A stretch of DNA of 64,000 bases from Vreelandella lionensis (GCF_002087295.1 NZ_MWVI01000065.1:1-64000); one strand, 5' to 3'; shown: positions 39,778-50,532, counted from the first letter of the stretch. Translations and numbers: made by a program. The notes: generated by a model not told the origin, from the sequence alone.

Positions 39778-40514
39778 GGGCGGCTCCTCCGTGGTTGAAA
39801 GGTGACCGTGTAGAAGCACAGCGCGCCGCAGGCAGCTGCAAGGGGAATCGCCACGTTGCTCCACCCGGCCAGGTTCAACCCCAGCGCGGCAAAAATGGTA
39901 CATAGCATGGCGGCAGCCCATCGCTTGTCGGTAAAGCGCGGTGCCACCATGGTAAGAAATAGGGCTGGAAGTGCGAAGGCCATGATCTCCCCCAGCAGCG
40001 GCCAGCGGTCGGTGACCGCCTCGCCGCCGGACGCGCCGACGATGGTACCGATGATCCACACCGACCACGCCAGCAGCGAGGCGCCTACAAACCAGCTAAA
40101 CCGTTTTACTTCCGGTAGCTGGGGGAGCCGTGTGAGCGCCAAAGCAAAGACTTGATCGGTCAGGCCGTGCATCAGCCAAGGCCAGTGGCGGCTTCGGGGC
40201 AGCAGCGCGGCCAAATTGGGGCCGTACACCACGTGGCGCACGTTGATGAGTAGCGTCATGGCCACCACCAGCCATAGCGGCGCACCAGCGGCAATCATGC
40301 CCACGAACAGAAACTGCGAGGCACCCGCGTAGATCAGCGCTGAAATGGCGGCCGCTTCCCAAGTGGTAAAACCGGCCTGGGTCGCGACCAAACCAAACGA
40401 GAGCGCGACCGGAATATAGTCGCCTAACAACGGAATTGCTTCACGCACGCCCTGTAAGGCAGAGCGCAGCGGTGAGGGGTTGGCGTGCACCGTGTGATCG
40501 GCTGGCTGGCTCAT
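39774..40514 (-). CDS. azlC: AzlC-family branched-chain amino-acid exporter subunit
   Basis: A 246-residue permease with the AzlC N-terminal block REAIPLLGDYIPVALSFGLV and INVRHVVYGPNLAALLPRSR. It forms the transport unit with AzlD. Its start overlaps the stop of the XRE-cupin regulator (ATGA at 40511-40514), so regulator, azlC and azlD form one coupled operon. Confidence 0.92.
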   Translation of the reverse strand: MSQPADHTVHANPSPLRSALQGVREAIPLLGDYIPVALSFGLVATQAGFTTWEAAAISALIYAGASQFLFVGMIAAGAPLWLVVAMTLLINVRHVVYGPNLAALLPRSRHWPWLMHGLTDQVFALALTRLPQLPEVKRFSWFVGASLLAWSVWIIGTIVGASGGEAVTDRWPLLGEIMAFALPALFLTMVAPRFTDKRWAAAMLCTIFAALGLNLAGWSNVAIPLAAACGALCFYTVTFQPRRSRP

Positions 40515-41042
40515 GGTGGGGTCCCTTCTTGGCCGTAGGTGACGGTGAGTAGCAGGGTGGCTTCATCGGTGTGCGTACGGTACAGGTGCGGCTGGTCGGC
40601 CTGAAAGGTGATGCTTTCGCCAGGGGTGAGCGTGGTGGTCGCACCCTCTGGGTCCTACTTCTAACCATCCGCTAATGAGCGTCAGCGTTTCCCGCGTGCC
40701 CAGGGTATGGGCCTCGGCGTGGCGCAGCGTATTGGGCGCGCAGCGCATCCAGTAGGCATCCACCTGTGGCACGCCCTTACCCTGGTCGATCAACTGTACC
40801 TGCACGCCATCCTCACCGAGCGGTACGCTGATCGGTGCCACCAGGGTGCCAAACGGAACGTTGAGTTGGACGGCCAGCCGCCAAATGGTGTCTAGCGTGG
40901 GGTTACCGTTGCCCTGTTCTAAGCGGCATAGGTTGGATTTCGCGATGCCTGCCGCGCTGGCAAGCTGTGAAAGTGAGAAACCCTGGGTTTTACGAAGCGC
41001 TTGGAGGTGTAGGCCTAGCGTAACAAGAGAGTGCTCATCCAT
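40511..41042 (-). CDS. XRE-cupin transcriptional regulator, frameshifted
   Basis: About 177 residues. N-terminal helix-turn-helix ([20 protein letters not shown], then [20 protein letters not shown]) and C-terminal cupin (EVGP, then after a break near 40650 [40 protein letters not shown]). Cupin regulators sense small molecules, so this one probably switches azlCD in response to an amino acid. A large palindrome lies directly upstream of its start. Confidence 0.88.
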
Positions 41043-41050
41043 GGTGATTG

Positions 41051-41094
41051 CCCGTTGTTCCTTTTATAGAACGTTCTATATAAGGAACAGCGGG
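41051..41094. promoter_or_regulatory. 44-bp near-perfect palindrome upstream of the XRE-cupin/azlCD operon
   Basis: Dyad centred between 41072 and 41073. The core TATAGAACGTTCTATA is perfect; the arms extend to 22 bases with two mismatches (41064/41081 and 41055/41090). It begins nine bases upstream of the regulator start codon, so it covers the promoter or ribosome region: a likely operator for an HTH dimer or tetramer. It could also end sstT transcripts, but it has no T-run. Confidence 0.6.
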
Positions 41095-41123
41095 CTGTCA
41101 ATCGACAAGCAGTAAAGAAGTGG

Positions 41124-42340
41124 TTAGGTGAGCTTGCGCGCTCGGCAGGCGGCGGCGGTAAACAGCACGTCGGTGGAGGAGTTAGCGCCGTTTCGGTGGA
41201 GTCTTGCACTACGCTAATCACAAAGCCAATGGCGACGGCCTGCATGGCCACTTCGGTCGGAATGCCGAACAGGCTGGCGGCCATGGGAATCAGCATCAAC
41301 GAACCGCCCGCCACGCCAGACAGACCGAAGGCAGCCAGAGCCGATACGATGCAGAGCGGCAGCGCAGTGTGGAAATCCACGCTAATTCCCAGGGTGTGCG
41401 TAGTCGCCAGCGTAATCACGGTAATGGTGATCGCCGCGCCGCACATATTGATGGTGGCGCCCAGCGGAATGGAGATTGAGTAGGTGTCGGCATCCAGGTC
41501 TAAGCGGCGGCACAGCTCCAGGTTCACCGGGATATTGGCTGCCGAGCTGCGGGTGAAAAATGCCGTAATAGCGCTGCCCCGTAGGCAGGCAAACACCAGC
41601 GGATAAGGGTTTTTGCGGGTGGCTAAATAGACCAGCAGCGGGTTACTCACCAGCGCCACAAATAGCATACAGCCAACGATCACCCCCAATAGCTGGGCGT
41701 AGCTAAGCAGTGCCTGCACGCCAGACTCCGCCAGCGTACCGGCCACCAAGCCGAAAATACCCAGCGGGGCTAAGCGAATCACCAGCGTGACAATACGCGT
41801 AATGGCGGCGGATAAGTCGCTAAGCGCTTGGCGGGTAGTGTCGCTGGCTTGGCGCAGCGTTAACCCCAGGCCAATCGCCCAGGCCAGAATCGCGATGAAA
41901 TTGGCGTCCATCAGAGCCGTCACAGGGGTCGCCACCGCGTTGAGCAGTAAGTCACGCAGCACGGTAAAAATATCGCTCGGCGGGTTGCCGTCGACTTGGC
42001 CTGCATCCAGCGCCAGCTCCGTAGGGAACGCAAAGCTGGCCGCCACGGCAATTAACGCGGCAATCAGCGTACCCGTGACATATAGCACCAATACCGAGCG
42101 GATATGGGTGGGTTGGCCTGCTTGGTGGGCGGCAATGGCCGCCGCCACCAGTACGAAGACTAAAATCGGCGCAACCGCTTGCAGCGCAGCAATAAACAGC
42201 TGGCCAAGTAGCGCAACATCTCTGGCAATCCCAGGGGTGAATAGAGCTAGCAGCACCCCAGCGGCAATACCAATCACAATTTGAGGGATAAGGCCCAGCC
42301 GTAAAATTGGCCGAAATACGGCATTGACGGTGGCAAACAT
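41124..42340 (-). CDS. sstT: Serine/threonine:Na+ symporter SstT, frameshifted at C-terminus
   Basis: Sodium-coupled amino-acid importer of the DAACS family. Motifs: [20 protein letters not shown] (serine-rich hairpin), [20 protein letters not shown] and [20 protein letters not shown]. The frame breaks near 41195 after QDSTETAL; the other frame gives [19 protein letters not shown] and a stop at 41124, which is the usual SstT end. Length about 405 residues, normal. Confidence 0.93.
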
Positions 42341-42579
42341 TGCGCGACTCTCAGGTAGTAGAAGAGGGAAGCGGTGTGGCGGTCAGCCACAACGCGCCTG
42401 AAAGGGGCAGCATTCTAACAGTTGCAGGCACGCCTTGGGCGGATGTGTAAAAAAACGTGACCTGCTATCTCTGTCATAAGCGCCAGATTATACTTCGCTT
42501 GCTTCCATCACTAATCGCAGCACGGCGCTTGCGCCTCAAACCCTCGCTTTTCCTCTAAAAAAGAAAAAGGAATGCTTCC

Positions 42580-42909
42580 ATGCGCATTAAGGTGTTTCTG
42601 GCTGCACTGCTGATGCTGTGCAGCTCGTCGCTGGTCATGGCGGCCGACTACTACGTCGATATCACCAACCGTACTGGCTACACCATTTACTATATGTACG
42701 TGAGCACGGCGGATTCGAAAAGTTTGGAGGAGGACGCGCTGGGCAGCGACGGGTTGATGAATGGGGATACCCAGCGCGTGACGCTAACGGGGTATAAAAG
42801 TCCCTTATTCGATATTCGCTTGGTCGACGAGGACGATGACAGCTATACCTTCTGGAACGTCGATGTTTCTACCCAAGATATCGTGGTGACGCTGGATAAT
42901 CTGGACTAA
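42580..42909 (+). CDS. Small secreted protein of unknown function
   Basis: A 109-residue protein with a clear signal peptide (RIKVFLAALLMLCSSSLVMA). The mature part is acidic and rich in Asp and Tyr (YYVDITNRTGYTIYYMYVST, DIRLVDEDDDSYTFWNVDVS), predicted as beta strands. No catalytic motif. AAAGAAAAAGGAA precedes the start. Confidence 0.75.
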   Translation: MRIKVFLAALLMLCSSSLVMAADYYVDITNRTGYTIYYMYVSTADSKSLEEDALGSDGLMNGDTQRVTLTGYKSPLFDIRLVDEDDDSYTFWNVDVSTQDIVVTLDNLD

Positions 42910-43303
42910 TAACGGGCAAGCGGCTTGCAACCCATTGGGAAGCAAGTGTTTTGCTATCAGCATGTTCTGCGTGCTTATTGCGCTACAGATTAAGCACTGG
43001 AATCACTGAAAACAAAGCCAAGCAAACTCATCTACGAAGACTAATCGACAATAATTATTTCGACTAAAGTGGTTAGACTTTGGTTGTAATTGCCGCCAAT
43101 TTACTGGACTAATGGCCTATTGCAGTGAATAAAGGGCACCCTAAAAGCCAGCGGCGCTGGCAAAAAATGCCATAGGGACAGCTAAGTCCTGAACCCTTTC
43201 GTTCACCCTGACTGCGAGCGGTACTTCCATAATGCGCAGAACTGCCACGATGACGCTGTGGGATCAGCTTTGGCACTCCCACGACCAAGTTAAAAATCTC
43301 CTG
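42910..43303. other. Intergenic region before SLC13 gene
   Basis: About 395 bases with no gene on either strand. It is AT-richer than its neighbours around 43030-43110 and should contain the promoter of the transporter downstream. No terminator with a T-run was found after the small secreted gene. Confidence 0.45.
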
Positions 43304-44895
43304 ATGTGTGCGTTGCCGACCTCAAGTGCTGGAGGCTCCTCATCCCGAAGTGACTCCCATAAGACCCAGGGCAGCGGCGGCCATTCGCCCCGTCCGGCCC
43401 GTGTATAGTACGGCACAGAAAATCGGCTTGGTGCTGGGCCCTTTGCTGTTTGCTTTGGTCGTGATGTTTTTCCACCCCGCCGGCTTGAGCTTCGAAGGGC
43501 GCATGGTGCTGGCAACTACTTTATGGGTGGCGGTGTGGTGGATTACCGAGGCCATTCCTATCCCGGTGACGTCACTGCTGCCCATTATTCTGCTGCCGAT
43601 TACCGGAGTGCTGGAGAGCAGTGCCGTAACGGCGGCGTACGGTAACCCGATTATTTTCCGGTTCCTGGGCGGCTTTATGATCGCCTTGGCAATGGAGAAG
43701 TGGGATCTGCACAAGCGCATCGCGCTGTCGATTATCTCCTTGCTAGGCACCAGCATTAACAGCATCGTGTTTGGCTTTATGGCGGCCACGGGCTTCTTGT
43801 CCATGTGGGTATCCAATACCGCTGCCGTCATGATGATGCTGCCCATTGGTACCGCCATTGTCTACCAGGTGACCCAGGAGCTGAACAAAACCGAAGGAGA
43901 TCACAGCGACGAGATTGATAAGTTCAGTAAGTCGCTGATTTTTTGGCGTGGGCTACGGGGGCACCATTGGCGGTTTGGGCACGCTCATTGGCACGCCGCC
44001 GAACATTATCCTGGCGGCGATCGTGAACGAGCTGTTCGGTGTCGAGATTTCGTTCGCGGGCTGGCTGATGTTTGCCTTCCCGGTGGTAGTGACGCTGCTG
44101 GTGATTGGCTGGGTGATGCTCACACGCTTCATTTATCCGATCAAGCTCGCCAAATTGCCGGGCGTCGGAGCGCTGATCCGCAAAGAGAAAGAAGCGCTGG
44201 GTAGGATCACCTTCGAAGAGAAGGCGGTGCTCGGTGTGTTCCTGTTTGCCGCGTTTTTCTGGATTACCCGCTCGTTCCTATGGCAGGGGCAGATCCTGAC
44301 GATCCCCGGCATTAACGACACCATGATTGCGATTACCGCTGCCGTGGCGCTGTTTCTCATTCCTTCTCCCAAAAAAGGTGGCTGCCTGCTGGGGTGGGAT
44401 GTGGCCAAAGACGTACCGTGGGGTATCTTGCTGCTGTTCGGCGGCGGCTTGGCGATTGCCGCAGGTTTTGGCTCATCGGGTCTGGCTTCATGGATTGGCG
44501 GCCAAATGAGCGTGCTAGAAGGCGTCAACTTCCTGCTGGTCATTTTGCTGGCGACAGGCATGGTGCTATTTTTGACCGAGATTACCTCCAACACGGCCAC
44601 AGCGACGATGATTTTGCCGGTGCTAGCCTCATTGGCGCTGGCGCTCGATATTCATCCGTTCGTGCTGATGGTGCCAGCGGCCATGGCGGCCAACTTCGCC
44701 TTCATGCTACCGGTAGGCACCCCACCCAATGCGATCATCTTCTCCACGGGTAAAATCAAAATCATCGAGATGGTGCGCAACGGTTTCTGGCTCAACATCA
44801 TTGCGATGCTGTTGATCGTGGCCGCGGTCTACTTCCTGCTGCCGATGCTGTGGGGCGTGGACCTCACCACCTACCCGGATGCGTTTAGAGACTAA
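43304..44895 (+). CDS. SLC13/DASS-family Na+:carboxylate symporter, frameshifted
   Basis: Sodium-coupled di- or tricarboxylate transporter of about 525 residues. Both repeats carry the family SNT motif: MWVSNTAAVMMMLPIG (near 43804) and EITSNTATATMILPVL (near 44579), plus GTPPNIILAA and VGTPPNAIIFSTG. The frame breaks near 43945. The N-terminus is uncertain: GTG 43308 reads directly into YSTAQKIGLVLG, whereas ATG 43304 gives a Ser/Gly-rich leader that needs a second one-base shift near 43405. Substrate is probably succinate-like. Confidence 0.88.
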
Positions 44896-44919
44896 CCCGC
44901 GACGTGTTCCGCATTAATC

Positions 44920-44943
44920 GCCCCGCCTCGTGCGGGGCTTTTT
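44920..44943 (+). terminator. Rho-independent terminator after the SLC13 gene
   Basis: GCCCCGC (44920-44926), loop CTCGT, GCGGGGC (44932-44938) and TTTTT. Confidence 0.9.
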
Positions 44944-45004
44944 CATGGGTGAAACGCAGGCGCGGTTGCTATGATGACCGCACACTTTTTTCATCGAGCC
45001 TGTC

Positions 45005-46153
45005 ATGCGATTACTTCATACCGCCGATTGGCATTTAGGGCGGCTATTTCACAACCTTTCCCTGCTGGATGACCAGCGCTATGTGTTGCAGCAGTTGCTG
45101 GAGATCATCGACCGCGAGCAGGTGGATGCCGTGCTGGTCGCGGGCGATATTTACGACCGCTCGGTGCCACCCGCTGCGGCGGTCACACTGCTGGATGAGA
45201 TATTGGTCGAGCTGTGCGAGGAGCGCGGCCTGCCGGTCGTGATGATTTCCGGTAACCACGATGGCGCTGAGCGGCTGGGGTTTGGCGCGCGCCATTTGCG
45301 CCAAGCCGGCCTGCATATTCTCACTGACTTAGCCACTTGCGATCAGCCAGTCACGCTCCCGCTTGGCGATGACACGGTGGATGTGTTCGGCATCCCCTAC
45401 GCGGACCCAGAGTACGTGCGCAGCGCGTTTGGCGTGGACGTACGCGACTTCGATAGCGCCCACCGCTACCTGCTGGAGCGCATTGAGGCACAGCGCCAGC
45501 CGGGCCGCCCGACGCTACTGATGAGCCACTGCTTTGTCGATGGCGGCACCGCCAGCGACTCCGAGCGCCCGCTCACCCTAGGCGGTGCCGAAAGCGTGGC
45601 GTGGGAACCCATGCAGAGTTTCGACTACGTGGCATTGGGCCACCTTCACGGCCCCCAGGTTCGCGGTGGGGAGCACATTCGCTATAGCGGCTCGCTGCTG
45701 AAGTACAGCTTTCCCGAAGCCACCCAGCGAAAAGGCGTCACCCTTGTTGAGGTGGGCAGCGAAGGTGTCACCCAAATAGCCCACCATCCGCTGCTGCCCC
45801 GCCGGGACGTGCGCGTGCTGGAAGGTGAGCTGGCTCAGCTGCTGGCCCAAGGGGCCGCTGACCCCCACGCCGATGACTATCTGCTGGTGCGCCTCACCGA
45901 CCGTCACGCCATTCTCGACCCCATGGGCAAACTGCGGGCGGTGTACCCCAACGTGCTACACCTGGAAAAGCCCGGCATGCTGGAAGCTAAAGGCCGCCAA
46001 CAGCTAGACCGCGAGCGGCTTGCGTTCAGCGCGCTGGATATGTTCAGCGACTTTTTCGCTCAAACCAGCGGCGAGCCAATGAGCGACGCCCAGGCCCGTG
46101 CCATGGGCGAGTTGATCACCACCCTGAGTCGCGAGCAGGGGGGCCAAGCATGA
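45005..46153 (+). CDS. sbcD: SbcD, nuclease subunit of the SbcCD complex
   Basis: Mre11-type Mn-dependent nuclease, 382 residues and complete. Phosphoesterase motifs in order: HTADWHLG (residues 5-12), VAGDIYDRS, SGNHDGAERLGFG and ALGHLHGPQ. With SbcC it cleaves hairpins and protein-blocked ends. Its stop overlaps the sbcC start (ATGA at 46150). Confidence 0.97.
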   Translation: MRLLHTADWHLGRLFHNLSLLDDQRYVLQQLLEIIDREQVDAVLVAGDIYDRSVPPAAAVTLLDEILVELCEERGLPVVMISGNHDGAERLGFGARHLRQAGLHILTDLATCDQPVTLPLGDDTVDVFGIPYADPEYVRSAFGVDVRDFDSAHRYLLERIEAQRQPGRPTLLMSHCFVDGGTASDSERPLTLGGAESVAWEPMQSFDYVALGHLHGPQVRGGEHIRYSGSLLKYSFPEATQRKGVTLVEVGSEGVTQIAHHPLLPRRDVRVLEGELAQLLAQGAADPHADDYLLVRLTDRHAILDPMGKLRAVYPNVLHLEKPGMLEAKGRQQLDRERLAFSALDMFSDFFAQTSGEPMSDAQARAMGELITTLSREQGGQA

Positions 46154-49100
46154 CGCCATTAACGCTGACCATGCAGGCCTTTGGCCCCTTTGCCGTTAGC
46201 GACACCATCGACTTCACCGCGCTGGGCAGAAGCCCGCTGTTTCTGATTAACGGCCCCACCGGCGCGGGTAAAAGCTCGATCCTCGATGCGATTTGTTTTG
46301 CTTTGTACGGCCAAACCACCGGCAACGAGCGGGACGCCGTTCAAATGCGCTGCGATCAGGCGGATGCCTCTCTGCTCACCGAAGTCAGCCTGACGTTTCG
46401 CCTGCGTGATGTCATGTATCGGGTGCGCCGAGTGCCTCTGCAGGAGCGCCCCAAGGCCAGCGGCGAAGGCACAACGACACAAACCGCAGAAGCCCAGCTG
46501 TGGCGACTCACTCCGGAAGGCGAGGAGGACGAGTGCCTAGTGGCGCGTAAGGTCACCGACGCCACGGCGGAGCCGGAAGCGCTAATAGGCCTAGACGCCA
46601 ATCAGTTTCGTCAGGTGCTGGTGCTCCCCCAGGGTAAGTTCCGCGAACTGCTGCTGGCAGGCGCCAAAGAGCGCGAAGTCATTTTCTCCCAGCTGTTTCA
46701 AACCCAGGTGTTCCAGCGTATTGAAGAGCGCCTGCGCACTCAGGCTAATCAAATAGAGCGGGCGGTGAGCGATCATCGCCAGCATATCAATGGCATTCTT
46801 GCCGGGGGGGAGCTTGAGAGCGAAGCCGCGTTGGCGCAAGAGCTGGAAGCGCTGGTGCCACAGGTAGACCAAGCACGAGAAGGCTTTGAAACCGCGCAGC
46901 GAAAGCGCCGACTTGCCGAACAGCAGCGCGATGAGGCCCTGGCGCTACAGCCCCAATTTGAGGCGCGGGACGCGCTGGCAGCCGATAAAGCCCGTCATCT
47001 TGAGCAGCACGCTGAGGTAGACAATAGCCAAGCGCGGTTAGCGCAGAGTACCCATGCCCAGGCGCTGCGCCCCCAGAAAGTCGCTCTAGACCAAGCGCAG
47101 CAGGCGTTGGCTACCGCCCACGATGAGAAGCGCCAAGCAAACGCTGCGTTAATCACGCGGCATTCTCACGCTGAACAGGCACAGCAGGCGCTAGAGACGG
47201 CACGCCAGCAGCAGGCGGAGCTCCCCGTAATGAGGGAGCGGCACCGCCAGCTGGGCGAGTTTATCCAGAAAAGCCAGCAGCTCAGTGAACTGCAGGAGCA
47301 CTTTCAAACAGCTCAGGCCGTTTGGCAACAGGCCAATGAGGCGCTTAAGCGCGATGAGCAGCAGCTAGATGGCATTCGCCAGCAAGGCGAAGCCATCGGC
47401 GTTCACCTGGAACGCTTGCAGAGTGAGTTTCAGCAACTGGCGAGCGCCCCCGCTGAGCTAACCCGCCATCACCACCTGCTAGCCCTGCGCCAAGAGCTGG
47501 ATGAACTCACCCAGCGGCACCAGGCATTAACCACGCAACAGCTGCAGGCTAAAAACGCGCTCAGCCACCAGCAAGGCGAGACCAAGCGTGCCGAACGCTA
47601 CGCCACTGAGCAGGAGATGCGCTGGCACCAGGGCCAGGCCGCGCTGTTAGCGCTGACCCTTGAACAGAATGCCCCCTGCCCGGTGTGTGGCAGCCTGGAA
47701 CATCCCGCCCCAGCGATAAATCGCGCCGAGTTGGTCACCCAGGCACAGGTGGAAGAGGCCAGAGCGGCGCAAGAACAGGCCCGTCAAGCGCTACAACGGG
47801 CAGAGCGCCATCACCATCAGCTCACCCAACAGATCGATAGCCACACAGAGCAGGCCCAGCGACTGAATCAGCAGTTAGGGGAGTGGGCGAGTCAACCGCT
47901 GTCTGCTTTGCAAAATGCCTATGAAGACCTGCGCCGCCAGGTGCAGCGCCGAGAGCAGGTTGACGCTGAGATTCGCCAACAGACCGAAGCCCGGGACGCG
48001 CTGCGACGCGAGTGGGGCACGCTGGATCAACAGCTAAAAGCCCAGCGGCCTGAGGTGGAAAAGGCGAAAGAGCACGCGCTTCGCTTAGAGAGTCAGCGCG
48101 ACCAGCTGAGCCAATCGCTGCCGGAAGACGCCCGTTATCCCGAAGCAATGCGCCAAACCCTGGCCGAGCTGGAGCAGCACATCGCCCAGCTTGAAAAAGC
48201 CTGGGAGAGCGCCCAGCAAGCGCTTTCGACTAGCCAGACCCAACTGGCGCGGGCGGAAGAGCAGTTACGCGGGGCGAACGAGCGGGTCGAGCGTAGCGAG
48301 CAGTCGCTTCAGCAGGCTCACGCCGAGTGGCAGTCCGCGCTGCAGGCTAGCCCCTTTGCTGATGAGGCGGAATATCAGGCCGCCCAACTGAATGATGCCC
48401 AGCGGCACGAGCTGACGCATCGGGTGGAGGCGTATCAACGCCGCTTGGCCGAGCTTGAGGGCGCGCTAGAGAATTACCAAACCCAGCTGGCGGAAAAAAC
48501 GCCGCCGGATCTTGCCGCACTGACTGCCCAGGCTGAAAGTGCACAGGCTCAAGAAAACAGCCAGCTAGAGTCTTGGCGGCAACTGGATGGGCGATTAACC
48601 ACGCTGCAAAACATTCACCAAAAGCTGACGGCTGCCCACGCCTCCCAGGCGGAGCTGGAAGCCCAATACCAGCTGTGGGGCACGCTGAGCGACGTCGCCA
48701 ACGGTCGCACCGGCCATCGCATTAGCCTGCAGCGGTTCGTACTGGGCGTGCTGCTGGATGATGTGTTGATTCAAGCGTCTGAGCGTTTGGTGCGCATGAG
48801 CCGTGGGCGATACCAGTTGGTGCGCCGGGAAGACCCCTCTAAAGGCAATAAAGCATCTGGCCTTGAGCTGGACGTGGCTGATACCTACACCGGCAAAAAT
48901 CGCCCGGTGGCCACGCTCTCTGGTGGGGAGTCGTTTATGGCGGCGCTGTCGCTGGCGCTGGGGCTTTCCGATGTGGTGCAGGCCTACGCGGGCGGTATTC
49001 AGCTCGATACGCTATTCATAGATGAAGGCTTTGGCAGCCTGGACCAAGACGCCCTGGACCAAGCGATTGCCATGCTGAGCGAGCTGCAAATGAGTGGCCG

Positions 49101-49215
49101 CATGATTGGGATTATTTCCCACGTCAGCGAACTCAAAGAGCAGATGCCGGTTCGTATTGAGGTGAGCGCTAGCCGTCATGGCAGTTCGGTCGAGGTGAAA
49201 GGGGCGCTGAGCTAA
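46150..49215 (+). CDS. sbcC: SbcC, Rad50-like ATPase subunit
   Basis: Complete 1021-residue SMC-like ATPase. Walker A NGPTGAGKSSILDAICFALY (residues about 34-53), Q-loop FRQVLVLPQGKFRELL, long Gln/Ala/Glu-rich coiled coils interrupted by the zinc hook CPVCGS (near residue 513), then signature ATLSGGESFMAALSLALGLS and Walker B LDTLFIDEGFGSLD. It holds DNA ends for SbcD. Its uninterrupted length contrasts with the broken neighbours. Confidence 0.97.
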   Translation: MTPLTLTMQAFGPFAVSDTIDFTALGRSPLFLINGPTGAGKSSILDAICFALYGQTTGNERDAVQMRCDQADASLLTEVSLTFRLRDVMYRVRRVPLQERPKASGEGTTTQTAEAQLWRLTPEGEEDECLVARKVTDATAEPEALIGLDANQFRQVLVLPQGKFRELLLAGAKEREVIFSQLFQTQVFQRIEERLRTQANQIERAVSDHRQHINGILAGGELESEAALAQELEALVPQVDQAREGFETAQRKRRLAEQQRDEALALQPQFEARDALAADKARHLEQHAEVDNSQARLAQSTHAQALRPQKVALDQAQQALATAHDEKRQANAALITRHSHAEQAQQALETARQQQAELPVMRERHRQLGEFIQKSQQLSELQEHFQTAQAVWQQANEALKRDEQQLDGIRQQGEAIGVHLERLQSEFQQLASAPAELTRHHHLLALRQELDELTQRHQALTTQQLQAKNALSHQQGETKRAERYATEQEMRWHQGQAALLALTLEQNAPCPVCGSLEHPAPAINRAELVTQAQVEEARAAQEQARQALQRAERHHHQLTQQIDSHTEQAQRLNQQLGEWASQPLSALQNAYEDLRRQVQRREQVDAEIRQQTEARDALRREWGTLDQQLKAQRPEVEKAKEHALRLESQRDQLSQSLPEDARYPEAMRQTLAELEQHIAQLEKAWESAQQALSTSQTQLARAEEQLRGANERVERSEQSLQQAHAEWQSALQASPFADEAEYQAAQLNDAQRHELTHRVEAYQRRLAELEGALENYQTQLAEKTPPDLAALTAQAESAQAQENSQLESWRQLDGRLTTLQNIHQKLTAAHASQAELEAQYQLWGTLSDVANGRTGHRISLQRFVLGVLLDDVLIQASERLVRMSRGRYQLVRREDPSKGNKASGLELDVADTYTGKNRPVATLSGGESFMAALSLALGLSDVVQAYAGGIQLDTLFIDEGFGSLDQDALDQAIAMLSELQMSGRMIGIISHVSELKEQMPVRIEVSASRHGSSVEVKGALS

Positions 49216-49324
49216 GCGCTAGCGCAAGGTTAATTCATGCTGCATTCATGTAGCATACGCTATAACAAGGGTTAAACGACCCGCGTTCGACCCGTCGAAT
49301 GAATGTTTATTGAGGAGTGCAAGG

Positions 49325-50053
49325 ATGAATGCAAGCAAAATTCTGCAGCAGCTGATGAGCCAGGCCAGTGGTAGCAAAGGCAGCAGCGGCGGCATGGATG
49401 TCAAAGGCGTGATTGATGGGCTCTCCCGCCATTTAGGCGGTAATAGCAGCCAAGGTACACGTCAAAGCAGCGGTTCCAGCGGTTTTGATGTGAAAAGCCT
49501 GCTGGGCGGCGGTGCCCTGGGCATGCTGGTGGGTTCAAAACGTGGCCGCAGCATGGGCGGTAAAGCGTTGAAATATGGCGCGATTGCGGGTGTAGGCATG
49601 CTGGCGTGGAAAGCGTGGCAAAGCTCTCAGGAAAAGAAAGGAGCGGCGACCCAATCCTCATCAGAAGGCGAGCGTGTCGAGGTGTTAAGCGGCGAGGTTC
49701 AAGAGCGCCGCAGCCTGGAACTGCTGCAGGCGATGATCATGGCCGCACGGGCGGATGGTCATATCGATGAGCAGGAGCAGGCGCTGATCACCGATCAGAT
49801 CGATGCCCTCGGCGCGGATGAGGAGATGCACCGCTGGGTCGAACAGCAGCTAAAAGCCCCGCTGGACGCCCAGGCATTGGCCCGTGAAGCGGACTCCCCC
49901 CAGGCCGCTCGCGAAATGTATTTGATCAGCGTCGCCGTGATCGACAACCAAAACCCCATGGAACGCGCCTGGTTGGATCAACTCGCCAGTGCGCTAAACC
50001 TAACGCCAGAGATGGCGGCAGAGCTCGAGCGTCAGGCGCAGCAGGCTGGCTAA
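49325..50053 (+). CDS. DUF533/TerB-like (YebE) protein
   Basis: A 242-residue protein starting at ATG 49325 behind GAGGAG. N-terminal half is Ser/Gly-rich with a hydrophobic Gly patch (LLGGGALGMLVGSKRGRSMG); the C-terminal half is a TerB-like helical domain (LELLQAMIMAARADGHIDEQ, ADSPQAAREMYLISVAVIDN) with the acidic D-G-x-I-D motif. The YebE family is linked to envelope or zinc responses, but function is unclear. Its stop touches the pgpA start. Confidence 0.85.
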   Translation: MNASKILQQLMSQASGSKGSSGGMDVKGVIDGLSRHLGGNSSQGTRQSSGSSGFDVKSLLGGGALGMLVGSKRGRSMGGKALKYGAIAGVGMLAWKAWQSSQEKKGAATQSSSEGERVEVLSGEVQERRSLELLQAMIMAARADGHIDEQEQALITDQIDALGADEEMHRWVEQQLKAPLDAQALAREADSPQAAREMYLISVAVIDNQNPMERAWLDQLASALNLTPEMAAELERQAQQAG

Positions 50054-50532
50054 TGCTCGATACGCTCAACTTCTGGCTAGCCACCGGCTTTGGGTTAGGG
50101 CTAGCGCCCGTTGCGCCGGGTACCTTTGGTTCATTGATTGGCTTGGCGCTGGAGTGGTGGCTCTTGGGTCGCCCGACCGGGCAGCAGGCTGCCATCATCG
50201 CGCTGATGCTGGTGGCCGCGGTGCCGGTCTGTCATATCGCTGCGTGGCATTATGATGGCCTGGACCATGGCAGCATCGTTGCCGATGAGTACGTCGCTTT
50301 TCCGCTCGCGGTGCTAGGGCTAAAAGCCGCTCGCCATCCATTGGTTCTGGCCCTGGCGTTTGGCGTCTACCGCTTTTTTGATGCTTTAAAACCGCCGCCT
50401 ATTCATTTAGCGGAGTATGTCACCGGTGGGTTGGGCATTGTGTTGGATGATGTGATTGCCGCGCTGGTAAGCTGGCTGGTGGTCGCGCTGATAGTGATGC
50501 TATGGCAGCGTTGGCAGCAGAAGATCGTCTAA
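50053..50532 (+). CDS. pgpA: Phosphatidylglycerophosphatase A
   Basis: A 159-residue membrane phosphatase that makes phosphatidylglycerol. Motifs: GLGLAPVAPGTFGSLIGLAL, DHGSIVADEYVAFPLAV, YRFFDALKPPPI and GGLGIVLDDVIAALVSW, the conserved acidic and FD..KP elements of PgpA. Complete. It starts at the stop of the previous gene, so they form one unit. Confidence 0.93.
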   Translation: MLDTLNFWLATGFGLGLAPVAPGTFGSLIGLALEWWLLGRPTGQQAAIIALMLVAAVPVCHIAAWHYDGLDHGSIVADEYVAFPLAVLGLKAARHPLVLALAFGVYRFFDALKPPPIHLAEYVTGGLGIVLDDVIAALVSWLVVALIVMLWQRWQQKIV

